The position numbers were made by a program, and so were the translations under genes. A DNA stretch of 64,000 nucleotides, from positions 3,224,001 through 3,288,000 of the forward strand of contig NZ_AP025476.1 in NCBI RefSeq assembly GCF_024347415.1, read 5' to 3'. Below, piece after piece: positions 17,567 to 27,400 of this stretch. The notes beneath the pieces were generated by a model. That model had not been told where the DNA came from, searched no databases, and worked only from the letters and a program-made list of their open reading frames with translations. The DNA is from Vibrio crassostreae. Lineage in GTDB: Bacteria; Pseudomonadota; Gammaproteobacteria; Enterobacterales; Vibrionaceae. Each line of letters starts with the position of its first letter. Within the stretch, counting starts at the first letter, position 1.

Positions 17567-18205
17567 ATGAACGTCATGGACTCGACCTATACCATCATCA
17601 TTGCTGATGACCACCCTCTCTTCCGTAACGCCCTATTTCAGTCAGTTCATATGGCGATCAGCGGTGCGAACCTGCTTGAGGCTGATTCTCTCGACGCCTT
17701 ACTGACTCTGCTTAAGAAAGAAGATGAACCCGACCTGCTGCTGCTCGACCTGAAAATGCCGGGTGCCAATGGCATGTCAGGCTTAATTCAACTGCGCGCT
17801 GAATACCCAGATCTACCGATTGTGGTGATTTCTGCCAGTGAAGATGCCAGCGTAGTGACTCAAGTAAAGAGCCACGGTGCGTTTGGCTTCATTCCTAAGT
17901 CGAGTGATATGCGTGAATTGGTGAGTGCACTGAATCAAGTGCTGAATGGCGACCCGTTCTTCCCTGAAGGACTGATTACCAACAATGCTGCCTGTAGCGA
18001 CCTTGCAGAAAAGATTTCCACACTGACGCCTCAGCAGTACAAGGTATTAGGGATGCTTTCTGACGGCTTGCTGAACAAGCAAATCGCCTATGAATTGAAT
18101 GTTTCGGAAGCGACCATCAAGGCACATATGACGGCCATCTTCCGTAAACTGGATGTGAAAAATCGTACTCAAGCGGTTATCTTGCTACAAGAAGTCCACA
18201 ATTAG
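17567..18205 (+). CDS. crbR: NarL/LuxR-family response regulator CrbR
   Basis: Response regulator of the acetate switch; in V. cholerae CrbR, with kinase CrbS, activates acs for acetate uptake. The 212 residues have a receiver domain with acidic pair ADDHP, phospho-acceptor Asp61 in [10 protein letters not shown] and Lys in IPKSS. A GerE/LuxR helix-turn-helix follows ([33 protein letters not shown]). The start is uncertain: ATG 17567 and ATG 17576 both lack a clear SD. Position after dsbD and before nhaP2 matches V. cholerae. Its stop overlaps the nhaP2 stop by 4 bp. Confidence 0.85.
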   Translation: MNVMDSTYTIIIADDHPLFRNALFQSVHMAISGANLLEADSLDALLTLLKKEDEPDLLLLDLKMPGANGMSGLIQLRAEYPDLPIVVISASEDASVVTQVKSHGAFGFIPKSSDMRELVSALNQVLNGDPFFPEGLITNNAACSDLAEKISTLTPQQYKVLGMLSDGLLNKQIAYELNVSEATIKAHMTAIFRKLDVKNRTQAVILLQEVHN

Positions 18206-19953
18206 GCTTCGCTCATATCCTCTTCTAAAGTCGTCTTGGGTAAACATAAACCCAACCTGACGACTTTATGATCATCTATCTCTGCGACTACCCAAGTGAT
18301 GTCATGCCACTCGAAGCTATCGCCCAATACTGGGTGCGCGCCAAGTTCTCGCTCAGCCAATTGTTTTAGCGTCATGTCGCGCTCTTCTTCCGAGCCAAGT
18401 TCAATGCCATAGCAGTCACTCACGGCAGCAATCGATAACCCAACCTCAAGGAAGAAATCACCAAAGAATCGAGCTGCATCTTCGGCTAAAGGTGCCTCAC
18501 TGAATAGCTCACTTAGGCTATCTAGGTCTTTATCTTGACCAAGCACACAGAGAATATCGTTCGCCTCTAGCACGGTACTGCCCGATGGGTGAAGCAAGGT
18601 ATCCTTTCTAAACAGTGCAGTAATGCGCGTTCCTTCCGGCATAGACAAACGCTTCAGTGGTTCGCCCACACACCATTTCTCTTCTTTCAGCTTGTAGACA
18701 AACATCTCCCACTCACTGGCAGGGTAGATTTCAATGCCTGTACGAGAAATCGGTGTCGGTGTTGGAGGTAAAGTCACTTGAGCCAATCTCGCGACTTTCA
18801 TCAAGCTGCCGCCTTGAACAATCAGCGACACCATAACCACGAAGAAAGCGATATTGAAGTAAAGCTGAGCATTAGGCAGGCCAGCCATCATCGGGAACAC
18901 GGCCAGAATGATCGGCACCGCACCACGTAAACCGACCCAAGAAACAAACCAACGCTCCTTGGTGGTAAAGCTTCTGAACGGCAGCAAACCCAACCAAACC
19001 GACAGCGGACGAGCAAACAAAATCATACCGAAGGCCAGTGCTAACGCAGGCAGAGCAATGTCCATCAGCGTCGATGGCGTCACCAGTAAACCCAATACCA
19101 AGAACATCACGATTTGGCTTAACCACGTCATGCCATCAAGGACATTAAGAATCGAGTGTCGAGAGCGTGTCGGACGATTACCAATGAACAAGCCCACTAA
19201 GTAAATCGATAAGATACCGCTGCCGCCAAGCATGTTAGAGAAGGCAAACAGAGCTACACCGCCACTGAGCACCAGAATCGAATACAGGCCATCAGCCAGC
19301 TGCACTCGATTGATTAGACTCCACAGAACCCAACCGCCACCAAGGCCGATAAGCGTGCCGACACCAAACTGCATCGCGAAACTTTTCAGTAGGAAGTTCA
19401 TTCCCATCTCGGCATCTGGGGTGCCAAGTAGCGCAATTAAGGTCACTGTCAGGAAGACTGCCATTGGGTCGTTGGTACCCGATTCGATCTCTAAGGTTGA
19501 GCCAACACGCTCATTGAGGCTTTGCCCTTTCAACAAAGAGAATACCGCTGCCGCATCGGTGGAGCCGACAATCGCACCCACCAAAATGCCCTGCATCAGT
19601 GACAGGTCGAACAGCCAAGAAGCCATAAGTCCAGTTAAGGTCGCAGTACAGGCCACGCCTATTGTGGCTAGTGACAGTGACGGCCAGAAAGCGACCTTGA
19701 AGCTTGCAACCTTGGTCCGCATACCGCCATCAAGCAGGATCACGGCAAGCGCAAGATTACTCACCAAATAAGTTAGGGAGTAGTCATCGAAATTGATGCC
19801 ACCGGGCCCATCTTCACCAGCTAACATGCCAACGAAAAGGAAGATCAAAAGAATAGGAACGCCCAAGCGAGAGGAGACTTGCGAAAAAAGCACACTGATG
19901 GCGATGAGCACCGCACCAGTTAAAAATAAATGGTTAATAGTTATTGCGTCCAA
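18202..19953 (-). CDS. nhaP2: K+/H+ antiporter NhaP2 (CvrA)
   Basis: CPA1-family inner-membrane antiporter; the V. cholerae homologue exchanges K+ (or Na+) for H+ at acidic pH. The 583 residues have about 12 membrane helices over the first 385 or so, including [25 protein letters not shown] and [14 protein letters not shown] (the DP ion site). They are followed by a TrkA_C-type domain (about 400-490) and a C-terminal domain resembling the CorC_HlyC fold. It converges with crbR with overlapping stop codons and no terminator between. The start is near the window's 416-bp control region shared with the symporter genes. Confidence 0.92.
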   Translation of the reverse strand: MDAITINHLFLTGAVLIAISVLFSQVSSRLGVPILLIFLFVGMLAGEDGPGGINFDDYSLTYLVSNLALAVILLDGGMRTKVASFKVAFWPSLSLATIGVACTATLTGLMASWLFDLSLMQGILVGAIVGSTDAAAVFSLLKGQSLNERVGSTLEIESGTNDPMAVFLTVTLIALLGTPDAEMGMNFLLKSFAMQFGVGTLIGLGGGWVLWSLINRVQLADGLYSILVLSGGVALFAFSNMLGGSGILSIYLVGLFIGNRPTRSRHSILNVLDGMTWLSQIVMFLVLGLLVTPSTLMDIALPALALAFGMILFARPLSVWLGLLPFRSFTTKERWFVSWVGLRGAVPIILAVFPMMAGLPNAQLYFNIAFFVVMVSLIVQGGSLMKVARLAQVTLPPTPTPISRTGIEIYPASEWEMFVYKLKEEKWCVGEPLKRLSMPEGTRITALFRKDTLLHPSGSTVLEANDILCVLGQDKDLDSLSELFSEAPLAEDAARFFGDFFLEVGLSIAAVSDCYGIELGSEEERDMTLKQLAERELGAHPVLGDSFEWHDITWVVAEIDDHKVVRLGLCLPKTTLEEDMSEA

Positions 19954-20369
19954 TTCGTCCCCCCAAAGAATAAAACCCGAGCTTTAAGCATGTTGATCTT
20001 CTGCCGTTAAGCAAGGCGCGGTCGGTAAAAGTGCCGCTGATACTATAACAAACTTATGTTTCGCTTCGTGTCATATGCAGGACTAAATACCGTTTCTCGG
20101 TCATTTAGTTGTTAAATTTTATGACTCGCACCCTAATTCATGCGTTTTTGTTAGACCTTAGGCTAATTTAACAACATTGTAACATCACATTTTCCTATGG
20201 TTATGTCTTCCAACTCCCATATTTCAGTGGATTAGCGCTAATCGCGTCCCGACTAAAGTTGCACAGATCCCTTTACTTATCCTTGCTACATTCTAAATCG
20301 TAACATTACGTTAACACGATAATTTTCTACAGAAACAGTTTCTACGGAAACGAAATAAAGGAGAAGGCA
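19954..20369. other. Divergent control region nhaP2 / symporter genes
   Basis: No ORF is credible here. It contains a hairpin at 20082-20109 (ACTAAATACCG with CGGT-C-ATTTAGT), a perfect 14-bp palindrome GATTAGCGCTAATC at 20230-20243, and the motif GACTAAAGTT at 20251-20260. A 13-bp direct repeat TTTCTAC[A/G]GAAAC lies at 20324-20336 and 20339-20351, just before the AAGGAG SD of the next gene. Likely binding sites for CrbR and other factors; none is proven. Confidence 0.5.
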
Positions 20370-20636
20370 ATGGCGTTCGAATCTACGGAACATGCTCAAG
20401 CCTACTGGAAGGAAAACTTGGGAATTATGGGAACACTGCTCGCGGTCTGGTTTGCAGTGTCTTACGGCGCTGGCATCTTATTTGTGGATGCCCTCAATAC
20501 CGTTCAGTTTGGCGGGTTCAAGCTAGGATTTTGGTTCGCTCAGCAAGGTTCGATATACACCTTCGTGGCGCTGATATTTATTTACGTTGTTCGCATGAAT
20601 GCGCTCGACAAAAAATACAACGTACAGGAAGACTAG
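20370..20636 (+). CDS. DUF4212 small subunit of solute:sodium symporter
   Basis: Small membrane protein always found just before a VC_2705-type symporter; thought to be its accessory subunit. The 88 residues have two hydrophobic segments (about 19-38 and 55-75) and a conserved AYWKENLGIMG N-terminus. SD AAGGAG lies about 7 bases before ATG. Only 10 bp separate it from the large subunit, so the two are cotranscribed. Confidence 0.92.
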   Translation: MAFESTEHAQAYWKENLGIMGTLLAVWFAVSYGAGILFVDALNTVQFGGFKLGFWFAQQGSIYTFVALIFIYVVRMNALDKKYNVQED

Positions 20637-20646
20637 AGGCTAGAAC

Positions 20647-22350
20647 ATGGATATTCAAACTTGGACGTTTATTCTCGTCGGTATTACTTTCGCGGTATAT
20701 ATCGGCATCGCAATCTGGGCTCGTGCAGGGTCTACGAGTGAGTTCTACGTTGCTGGCGGTGGTGTACACCCAGTGGCAAACGGCATGGCGACCGCCGCTG
20801 ACTGGATGTCGGCAGCATCATTCATCTCAATGGCAGGTATCATCTCATTCGTTGGTTACGATGGTGCGGTTTACCTAATGGGTTGGACAGGTGGTTATGT
20901 ACTACTTGCGCTATGTTTAGCACCTTACCTACGTAAGTTCGGTCAGTTTACGGTTCCTGATTTCATCGGTGAGCGTTACTACTCGAAAACAGCCCGTATG
21001 GTAGCGGTATTCTGTGCAATCTTCGTATCATTTACGTACGTTGCAGGTCAGATGCGTGGTGTAGGCGTTGTATTCTCTCGTTTCCTAGAAGTCGACATTA
21101 ACCTAGGTATCATCATTGGTATGGGTATTGTGTTCTTCTACGCAGTGCTTGGTGGCATGAAAGGCATCACTTATACGCAGGTAGCTCAATTCTGTGTCCT
21201 CATTTTCGCCTTCCTTGTTCCAGCAATCTTTACGTCAATCATGATGACAGGTAACCCACTTCCACAAGTTGGTATGGGCTCTACGCTATCAGGCACAGAT
21301 GTTTACTTACTTGATAAACTGGATGGACTCACCGAAGAACTCGGATTTACCGCCTATACCGAAGGTAACAAGAGCATGGTGGATGTATTCTTCATCTGTG
21401 CGGCTCTAATGGTAGGTACTGCGGGTCTTCCACACGTAATCATTCGTTTCTTCACTGTACCCAAAGTACGTGATGCTCGTATCTCAGCGGGTTGGGCTCT
21501 ACTGTTCATCTCATTGCTATACACAACAGCACCAGGTGTTGCAGCATTCGCTCGTGTAAACATGATCGAAACAATCAACGGCCCTGACATGCAAGGTGTA
21601 GCAGCAGCAGACGCACCAAGCTGGTACAAAAACTGGGAAAGCACTGGCCTAGTTGGTTGGGAAGATAAGAACGGCGATGGCAAAATGTTCTACTCGGGCG
21701 ATGAGCGCAACGAGATGAAGATTAACCGTGACATCATCGTACTGGCTTCTCCAGAGCTAGCGAAACTACCAAACTGGGTTGTAGCACTGCTTGCAGCCGG
21801 TGGCCTAGCAGCCGCACTATCAACTGCCGCAGGTCTACTACTGGTAATCTCTACGTCGATTTCACATGACTTGTTGAAGAAAGGCTTCAGACCAAACATG
21901 ACCGACAAGCAGGAGCTGTTAGCCGCTCGTTTGGCAGCTATGGTCGCGATTGTAGGTGCAGGTTACTTGGGGATTAACCCACCAGGCTTCGTAGCACAGG
22001 TAGTAGCGTTTGCCTTCGGCTTAGCTGCAGCATCCTTCTTCCCAGCGATTATCCTAGGTATCTTCTACAAGAAGATGAACAAGGAAGGCGCAATTGCAGG
22101 TATGTTGTCAGGTATTGCCTTCACAGCAAGCTACATCATCTACTTCAAGTTCATTAACCCAGCAGCAAGCACACCTGAAAACTGGTGGTTTGGTATCAGC
22201 CCAGAAGGCATCGGTACGCTAGGTATGTGTCTAAACTTCGTAGTATCGATTGCTGTAAACAAAGTAACTGCTGAAGTACCACAAGATGTACAAGATATGG
22301 TTGAGAACATCCGTTACCCGAAAGGTGCTGGTGAAGCTCACGACCACTAA
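20647..22350 (+). CDS. actP: Sodium:solute symporter, VC_2705 family (ActP-like)
   Basis: SSS-family carrier, 567 residues, about 13 helices. Conserved stretches are EFYVAGGGVHPVANGMATAADWMSAA (residue 31 onward, quoted in part elsewhere), GQFTVPDFIGERY and AGGLAAALSTAAGLLL. Its relation to ActP, the DUF4212 partner and the CrbRS/acs neighbourhood suggest uptake of acetate or another short carboxylate. An insertion of about 100 residues between helices (residues 210-370) contains an acidic DKNGDGKMFYSGDE loop resembling a calcium-binding EF-hand-like turn. Substrate is inferred. A terminator follows at 22426. Confidence 0.88.
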   Translation: MDIQTWTFILVGITFAVYIGIAIWARAGSTSEFYVAGGGVHPVANGMATAADWMSAASFISMAGIISFVGYDGAVYLMGWTGGYVLLALCLAPYLRKFGQFTVPDFIGERYYSKTARMVAVFCAIFVSFTYVAGQMRGVGVVFSRFLEVDINLGIIIGMGIVFFYAVLGGMKGITYTQVAQFCVLIFAFLVPAIFTSIMMTGNPLPQVGMGSTLSGTDVYLLDKLDGLTEELGFTAYTEGNKSMVDVFFICAALMVGTAGLPHVIIRFFTVPKVRDARISAGWALLFISLLYTTAPGVAAFARVNMIETINGPDMQGVAAADAPSWYKNWESTGLVGWEDKNGDGKMFYSGDERNEMKINRDIIVLASPELAKLPNWVVALLAAGGLAAALSTAAGLLLVISTSISHDLLKKGFRPNMTDKQELLAARLAAMVAIVGAGYLGINPPGFVAQVVAFAFGLAAASFFPAIILGIFYKKMNKEGAIAGMLSGIAFTASYIIYFKFINPAASTPENWWFGISPEGIGTLGMCLNFVVSIAVNKVTAEVPQDVQDMVENIRYPKGAGEAHDH

Positions 22351-22425
22351 GCACGACTACTAAGCAGAGATGTTTAGAAAAATGAATCAGTACTTACATT
22401 GTAGGGATTAGGTACTGAATCTCAG

Positions 22426-22454
22426 AAAGCCGATACGTTATGTATCGGCTTTTT
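22426..22454 (+). terminator. Terminator of the symporter operon
   Basis: Eleven-base-pair stem AAAGCCGATAC / GTATCGGCTTT with a GTTAT loop and a T-rich tail. Confidence 0.92.
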
Positions 22455-22512
22455 CTTTTCCCGTTTCATTTTATAAAAAGACAAACAAAGGGTTGTTTTT
22501 AAAGTTTCATTT

Positions 22513-22531
22513 GATAATAATTATCATTAAC
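22513..22531. promoter_or_regulatory. Fur box upstream of the fumC operon
   Basis: GATAATAATTATCATTAAC matches the 19-bp Fur consensus at 16 positions and contains a perfect 6-1-6 core GATAAT-A-ATTATC. It lies about 25 bp before the small gene and 420 bp before fumC. It predicts induction of this iron-free fumarase when iron is scarce. Confidence 0.75.
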
Positions 22532-22553
22532 ATCCAATAAAGAGATGCAATTG

Positions 22554-22937
22554 ATGATGAAAGAACAGCAGGGTCTCTATTCGAGGTTTTACAAAGCACA
22601 AGATCGCTTTGCTTCATTAGAACAAGTTCAAGGCCATGAGCCATTTGTGATTCGAGACTACATCGAGTGCGCACTGACGCTTTCCGCTTACTATGAAAAG
22701 CACGCCGCCCAAGAAAACATCTTGTTGTGCGAGCTGTACCTGCGCCAAGTTTTCTTCCATCTGATTGAAGCGATTGAGTCTCCTGAGCGCAGTTTCGCCT
22801 TTCGTCATATCTGCCTAGACTCTATTCACTCACCACTATTTTATTTGAAACGCCACTACTGCCAGCAGCCTCAAGGCCAAGCGCGTTTTTTGAATCTCAG
22901 CCAAACACTACAACAAGTCCAAGCCCCACTTGGCTAA
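22554..22937 (+). CDS. Small protein upstream of fumC, possibly FagA-like
   Basis: I do not recognise the sequence. It is a soluble, His-, Gln- and Leu-rich protein of about 127 residues with helical character and no membrane segment. ATG 22554 or 22557 fits the AAAGAG SD better than ATG 22545. It follows a Fur box and is 12 bp before fumC, so the two are an operon. In Pseudomonas aeruginosa a Fur-controlled operon fagA-fumC-orfX-sodA has a small gene of unknown function in the same position. Equivalence to FagA is an inference from position. Confidence 0.75.
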   Translation: MMKEQQGLYSRFYKAQDRFASLEQVQGHEPFVIRDYIECALTLSAYYEKHAAQENILLCELYLRQVFFHLIEAIESPERSFAFRHICLDSIHSPLFYLKRHYCQQPQGQARFLNLSQTLQQVQAPLG

Positions 22938-22949
22938 CAAGGATAGAAC

Positions 22950-24335
22950 ATGACCCTACAATATCGAATTGAGAAAGACAGCATGGGGGAAGTGAAAGTC
23001 CCTGCTGATGCGCTATACCAAGCACAAACTCAACGTGCTGCAGATAACTTTGCTTTTAGTTCACACAAGATGCCAACCAGCTTCATTCAAGCATTGGCAT
23101 TCATTAAACAGGCCGCCGCAGACACCAACGCTCAGTTGGGTTTATTGGAAGGTGATATCGCCAACGCGATTGCCGAAGCGAGCCAAGAGATCATCGATGG
23201 TAAATACCTCGATCAATTCCCGATCGATGTTTATCAAACTGGCTCTGGTACTAGCTCCAACATGAATGCCAACGAAGTAATTGCCACGCTCGCTTCAAGA
23301 AGCTTACAAGGCGACGTAAACCCGAATGATCATGTCAATATGGGCCAAAGCAGCAATGATGTGGTACCAACTGCAATTCAAGTCAGTGTCGCTCTTATGG
23401 CTGAAAACAAACTGCTGCCTGCATTAACTCACCTTTCTGAAGCACTTACCGTTAAACAGCAAGAGCTTGCTGAGGTAGTGAAAACCGGTCGTACTCATCT
23501 AATGGATGCGATGCCAATTACCTTTGCTCAAGAGCTTGGTGGCTGGAAGTTCCAGATTGAACACGCCAAGCAAGCCATTGAAAGCACCCTGCCCGCAATT
23601 AAAGCACTTGCTCAAGGTGGAACAGCGGTGGGCACAGGCATCAATGCCGACCCACGCTTTGCCGATAAGTTTGCAAGTCACCTATCTCAATCGACAAAGA
23701 TCAGTTTTAACTCGAGTGAGAACTTCTTTTTCAACCTCAGCAGCCAAGATGCGATCGTTGCCTTTTCAGGGCAGCTCAAAACTGCAGCAGTTGCGATCAT
23801 GAAGATCTCAAACGATCTTCGCTGGATGAACTCAGGCCCGCTAGCAGGTTTAGGTGAGATCGAATTGCAGGCGCTACAGCCGGGTTCTTCTATCATGCCG
23901 GGCAAAGTGAACCCTGTGATTCCAGAAGCCGCAGCGATGGCAGCAGCACAAGTGATTGGTAACGACACGACGATTACTGTGGCAGGCCAATCAGGCAACT
24001 TCCAACTGAATGTGATGCTGCCAGTCATTGCTCATAACGTATTAGAAAGTATCGAGCTTTTAGCTAACAGCTCCATCGCATTGGCTGATAAAGCCGTTGC
24101 GACCTTTACTGTGCGCCAAGACAATCTTGATTTAGCACTTTCAAAGAATCCAATTCTGGTCACGGCACTCAACCCTGTGATTGGTTACTTGAAAGCTGCG
24201 GATATTGCTAAGAAAGCCTACAAAGAGGGTTTGCCAATCCTTGAGGTTGCAGAAAGAGAAACCGATCTCAGCCGAGAAGAACTCAGCAAACTGCTTGATC
24301 CAACCACACTGACGCAGGGTGGTATTGCTGGTTAA
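22950..24335 (+). CDS. fumC: Fumarate hydratase class II
   Basis: Iron-independent fumarase of the citric acid cycle. The 461 residues match the family. Signature blocks are GSGTSSNMNANEV, GQSSNDVVPTA, GRTHLMDAMP and GSSIMPGKVNP (catalytic SS loop). SD AAGGAT lies about 7 bases before ATG. Being free of an Fe-S cluster, it can replace class I fumarases under iron or oxidative stress, consistent with the Fur box at the head of its operon. Confidence 0.96.
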   Translation: MTLQYRIEKDSMGEVKVPADALYQAQTQRAADNFAFSSHKMPTSFIQALAFIKQAAADTNAQLGLLEGDIANAIAEASQEIIDGKYLDQFPIDVYQTGSGTSSNMNANEVIATLASRSLQGDVNPNDHVNMGQSSNDVVPTAIQVSVALMAENKLLPALTHLSEALTVKQQELAEVVKTGRTHLMDAMPITFAQELGGWKFQIEHAKQAIESTLPAIKALAQGGTAVGTGINADPRFADKFASHLSQSTKISFNSSENFFFNLSSQDAIVAFSGQLKTAAVAIMKISNDLRWMNSGPLAGLGEIELQALQPGSSIMPGKVNPVIPEAAAMAAAQVIGNDTTITVAGQSGNFQLNVMLPVIAHNVLESIELLANSSIALADKAVATFTVRQDNLDLALSKNPILVTALNPVIGYLKAADIAKKAYKEGLPILEVAERETDLSREELSKLLDPTTLTQGGIAG

Positions 24336-24369
24336 AACCAGTAACTCATAGCAAGTCTATCGGATCAAA

Positions 24370-24393
24370 AAAAGGCCTCATCTGAGGCCTTTT
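24370..24393. terminator. Bidirectional terminator fumC / crbS
   Basis: Perfect 11-bp stem AAAAGGCCTCA / TGAGGCCTTTT with a 2-nt centre between convergent genes. The A-run on the left provides U residues for the minus-strand transcript. Confidence 0.9.
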
Positions 24394-24428
24394 AGTCTCT
24401 AATAGTTAATTAAAAATAGTGATTTGAA

Positions 24429-27400
24429 TTAACTCACGCGATTCAATACCGCTCTGAGTTTTAGCGGCTTCACAGGCTTGGCAATAAAACTAAAGCTGTT
24501 GGCCTTTATCGCTGCCAACATGTCATCTGTTCTATCGGCACTGATGATGACCCCTTCAAAAGAGTCTCCAAGGCGCAGTCGACACTGTTGCAACACCTCA
24601 AGTCCCGTTCGACCATTGTCGAGACGATAATCAGAGAAGATCACATCCGGCTGCCAGTCGTCATCGAGACACTTCAAGCTTTCAACCAGATCAACCGCGG
24701 TCTTAACCTCACAACCCCAACGACCAATCAGGTTCTCCATCCCGACCAAAATTTCGCGCTCATTATCGACACACAATATTTTCAGATGTTCGATGTCGCT
24801 GGTCGCCATTGGCGCTGAAGCTTGCACAACTGGAGCCACTTTTTCCGCTCGAGCTAAGGTGATGGAAAAGACACTACCTTGACCCGGCCATGAGCGCATC
24901 GAAATTTGATGACCAAGTACATGAGCAATACCTTTCGAGATGGCTAACCCTAACCCCAACCCTTGATCAGAACGCACTTGGCTGCCACGAGTAAATTCTT
25001 CGAAGATCTCTTGTTGCTTGTCTTCATCGATACCGGTTCCGTTATCCCACACATCGATTCGCACTTGCCCGTTCACTCGCCTTGCACCCAGAACCACTTT
25101 ACCTTCCGGGTTATAGCGAAAGGCGTTGGTCAAAAAGTTCTGAATCACACGTCTCAATAACTTAGGATCAGAGTGAATGAACAATGACGATGGGATCATC
25201 TTGAACTCAATTTTTTGTTGTCTCGCTAAGGCACTAAATTCCGCATTTAAGTTGGTTAGCACATCGTGTACAGCAATCGCATGAATGTTGGTTTCTAGCT
25301 TCCCTGATTCCAGTCGAGAGATATCCAGTAAGTCACCAATCAGATCTTCAGCAGCACCAAGCGCACTCTCGATGTGAGATGACAGCTGCTTCACCTCTTG
25401 CTCTTTCGCCACCTCAGAAAGTGACGAAGCAAACAAGCGCGCAGCATTCAATGGCTGCATCAAGTCGTGGCTTACCGCGGCTAAAAAACGACTCTTGGAT
25501 TGGGACTCTTGATCCGAAATCTGAGTTGCTTTTACCAAGCGATGATTCAGTTTCTCGAGCTCTTGAGTTCGCTCATGCACTCTTGATTCCAAGCTTTCAT
25601 TGGCATCTTTTAGCGCTTGCTCTGCTTGTCGGAATACCGTGATGTCGGTAAAGCTCATGACGAAACCACCACTTGGCATCGGGTTACCCTGCACCTCAAT
25701 CACTCGACCATCAGGACGAATACGAGAAGAGGTGTGTCGAGTGCCTTGTTCAAGGTGATAAACACGGCGGCGAACGTGATCTTCTGGGTCACCCGGGCCA
25801 CACAAACCTTGTTCAGCATTATGACGAATCACATCTGAAATGGGTCGTCCAACCTGAATCAAACCCGCAGGGAATTCAAACAGCTCTAAGTAACGTTGAT
25901 TCCACGCCACCAGCCTCATTTGTTTGTCTATTACTGCAATGCCTTGGCCAATATGTTCAATCGCGCCTTGCAATAAACCACGGCTGAAATCGTACAGTTC
26001 AGAGGCTTCATCAACGATGGTCGCTACTTCTTCAAGCTGCATGTTCCTGCCCTGTAAAGCAGAAGTAAGTACTAACTTAGCAGAAGAGGCACCGAATACA
26101 CCGGCGAGTACACGCTCTGCGTGTCGAATCAAACTCGCAGGTGCTTGTTGATTAGGAAGTAACGGCTGCCCGTGTTGTTGCCAGTAGCTGTGTAAGGCAC
26201 TTTTCGCTCGCTTTCGACCGACAAAACGCGACGCCAACATCTCTAATTCAGCCACGGTTACACGGCTTTGATAAAGGCTAATGTTCTCATTTTCAGGCAG
26301 TGGCGTGCCAACAAATGCTGCTGATTGTAAGCGCTCACTTAGGCTTGGCCTGGTCGACATCGAAACCACGGCATAGCACAAGGTATTAAGTACAATACTC
26401 AGCACAATGCCCCAGTTCGAACTGCTGATATTCCAGCTACTGAGCAGTTCTGGCGGCGTGATCATCCACAGCAAAAGGTTACTTTCACTATCGCCTGCCA
26501 ACATGCTGGTTTGACTCATCAGGGTAATCAGCCAAATCACAGAACCGACCATTAAACCGACATACACACCCTTTCGGTTACCCGGACGCCAGTACAAACC
26601 ACCAATCAGTGCCGGAGCAAATTGAGCAATAGCCGCAAACGAAAGGAAGCCGATCGCAGACAAGGAGTGAATGGTGTCGAGCGCCTGATAGAACAACCAA
26701 GCACCAAGCAGAAGCAATAAAATAAGCCCGCGACGAATTACGAGTAGCAGCCCCGAAAAATGACGATGGGTTCTTTGAGTTAGGCGCATGCGACGCAGAA
26801 GCAATGGCATCACTAAATCGTTCGAAACCATGATCGCCAATGCGATAGTCGATACGATCACCATACCACTTGCGGCAGACGTACCACCAAGGAACGCGAG
26901 CAAGGCAATATGATTGGCGCCTTCAGCCATCGGCAGGCTAATCACATACGTATCTGCAGGCATGCTTGGAAGCAGCCCTTGCCCCGCCCATGCGATAGGA
27001 AGAACAAACAGCCCCATCAAAATCAGATAAAGCGGAAATAACCAACGTGCTGTGTGTAGATCTTGAGGACGTTCGTTCTCTACCACCATGGTATGGAATT
27101 GGCGCGGCAGACAAACAATCGCCAACATGGTTAAAACGGTATGAATAATTAGAGTCGGAATATTCGGTGATTCGTAGGTGGAAGCCGCCACATCAAGCAA
27201 GTCGATTTTGTCGCTGCTCATCGCCAAGTACATAATAAACAGACCAACAATCAGGAATGCCGCCAGCTTAACGATGGACTCAAATGCCACCGCCATCATC
27301 ATGCCACGGTGATGTTCCGTGTTATCTATATGCCTGGTACCAAATAACATCGTAAAGATGGCCAGCGCGCCAACCACAAACCAAGAAACATGATAATCCT

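Noticed and set aside
19232..19771. 179-residue plus-strand ORF opposite nhaP2
   Set aside because: It is fully antisense to a strongly recognised antiporter, has no domain signature or SD, and is rich in Pro, Thr and Ser from reversed membrane codons.
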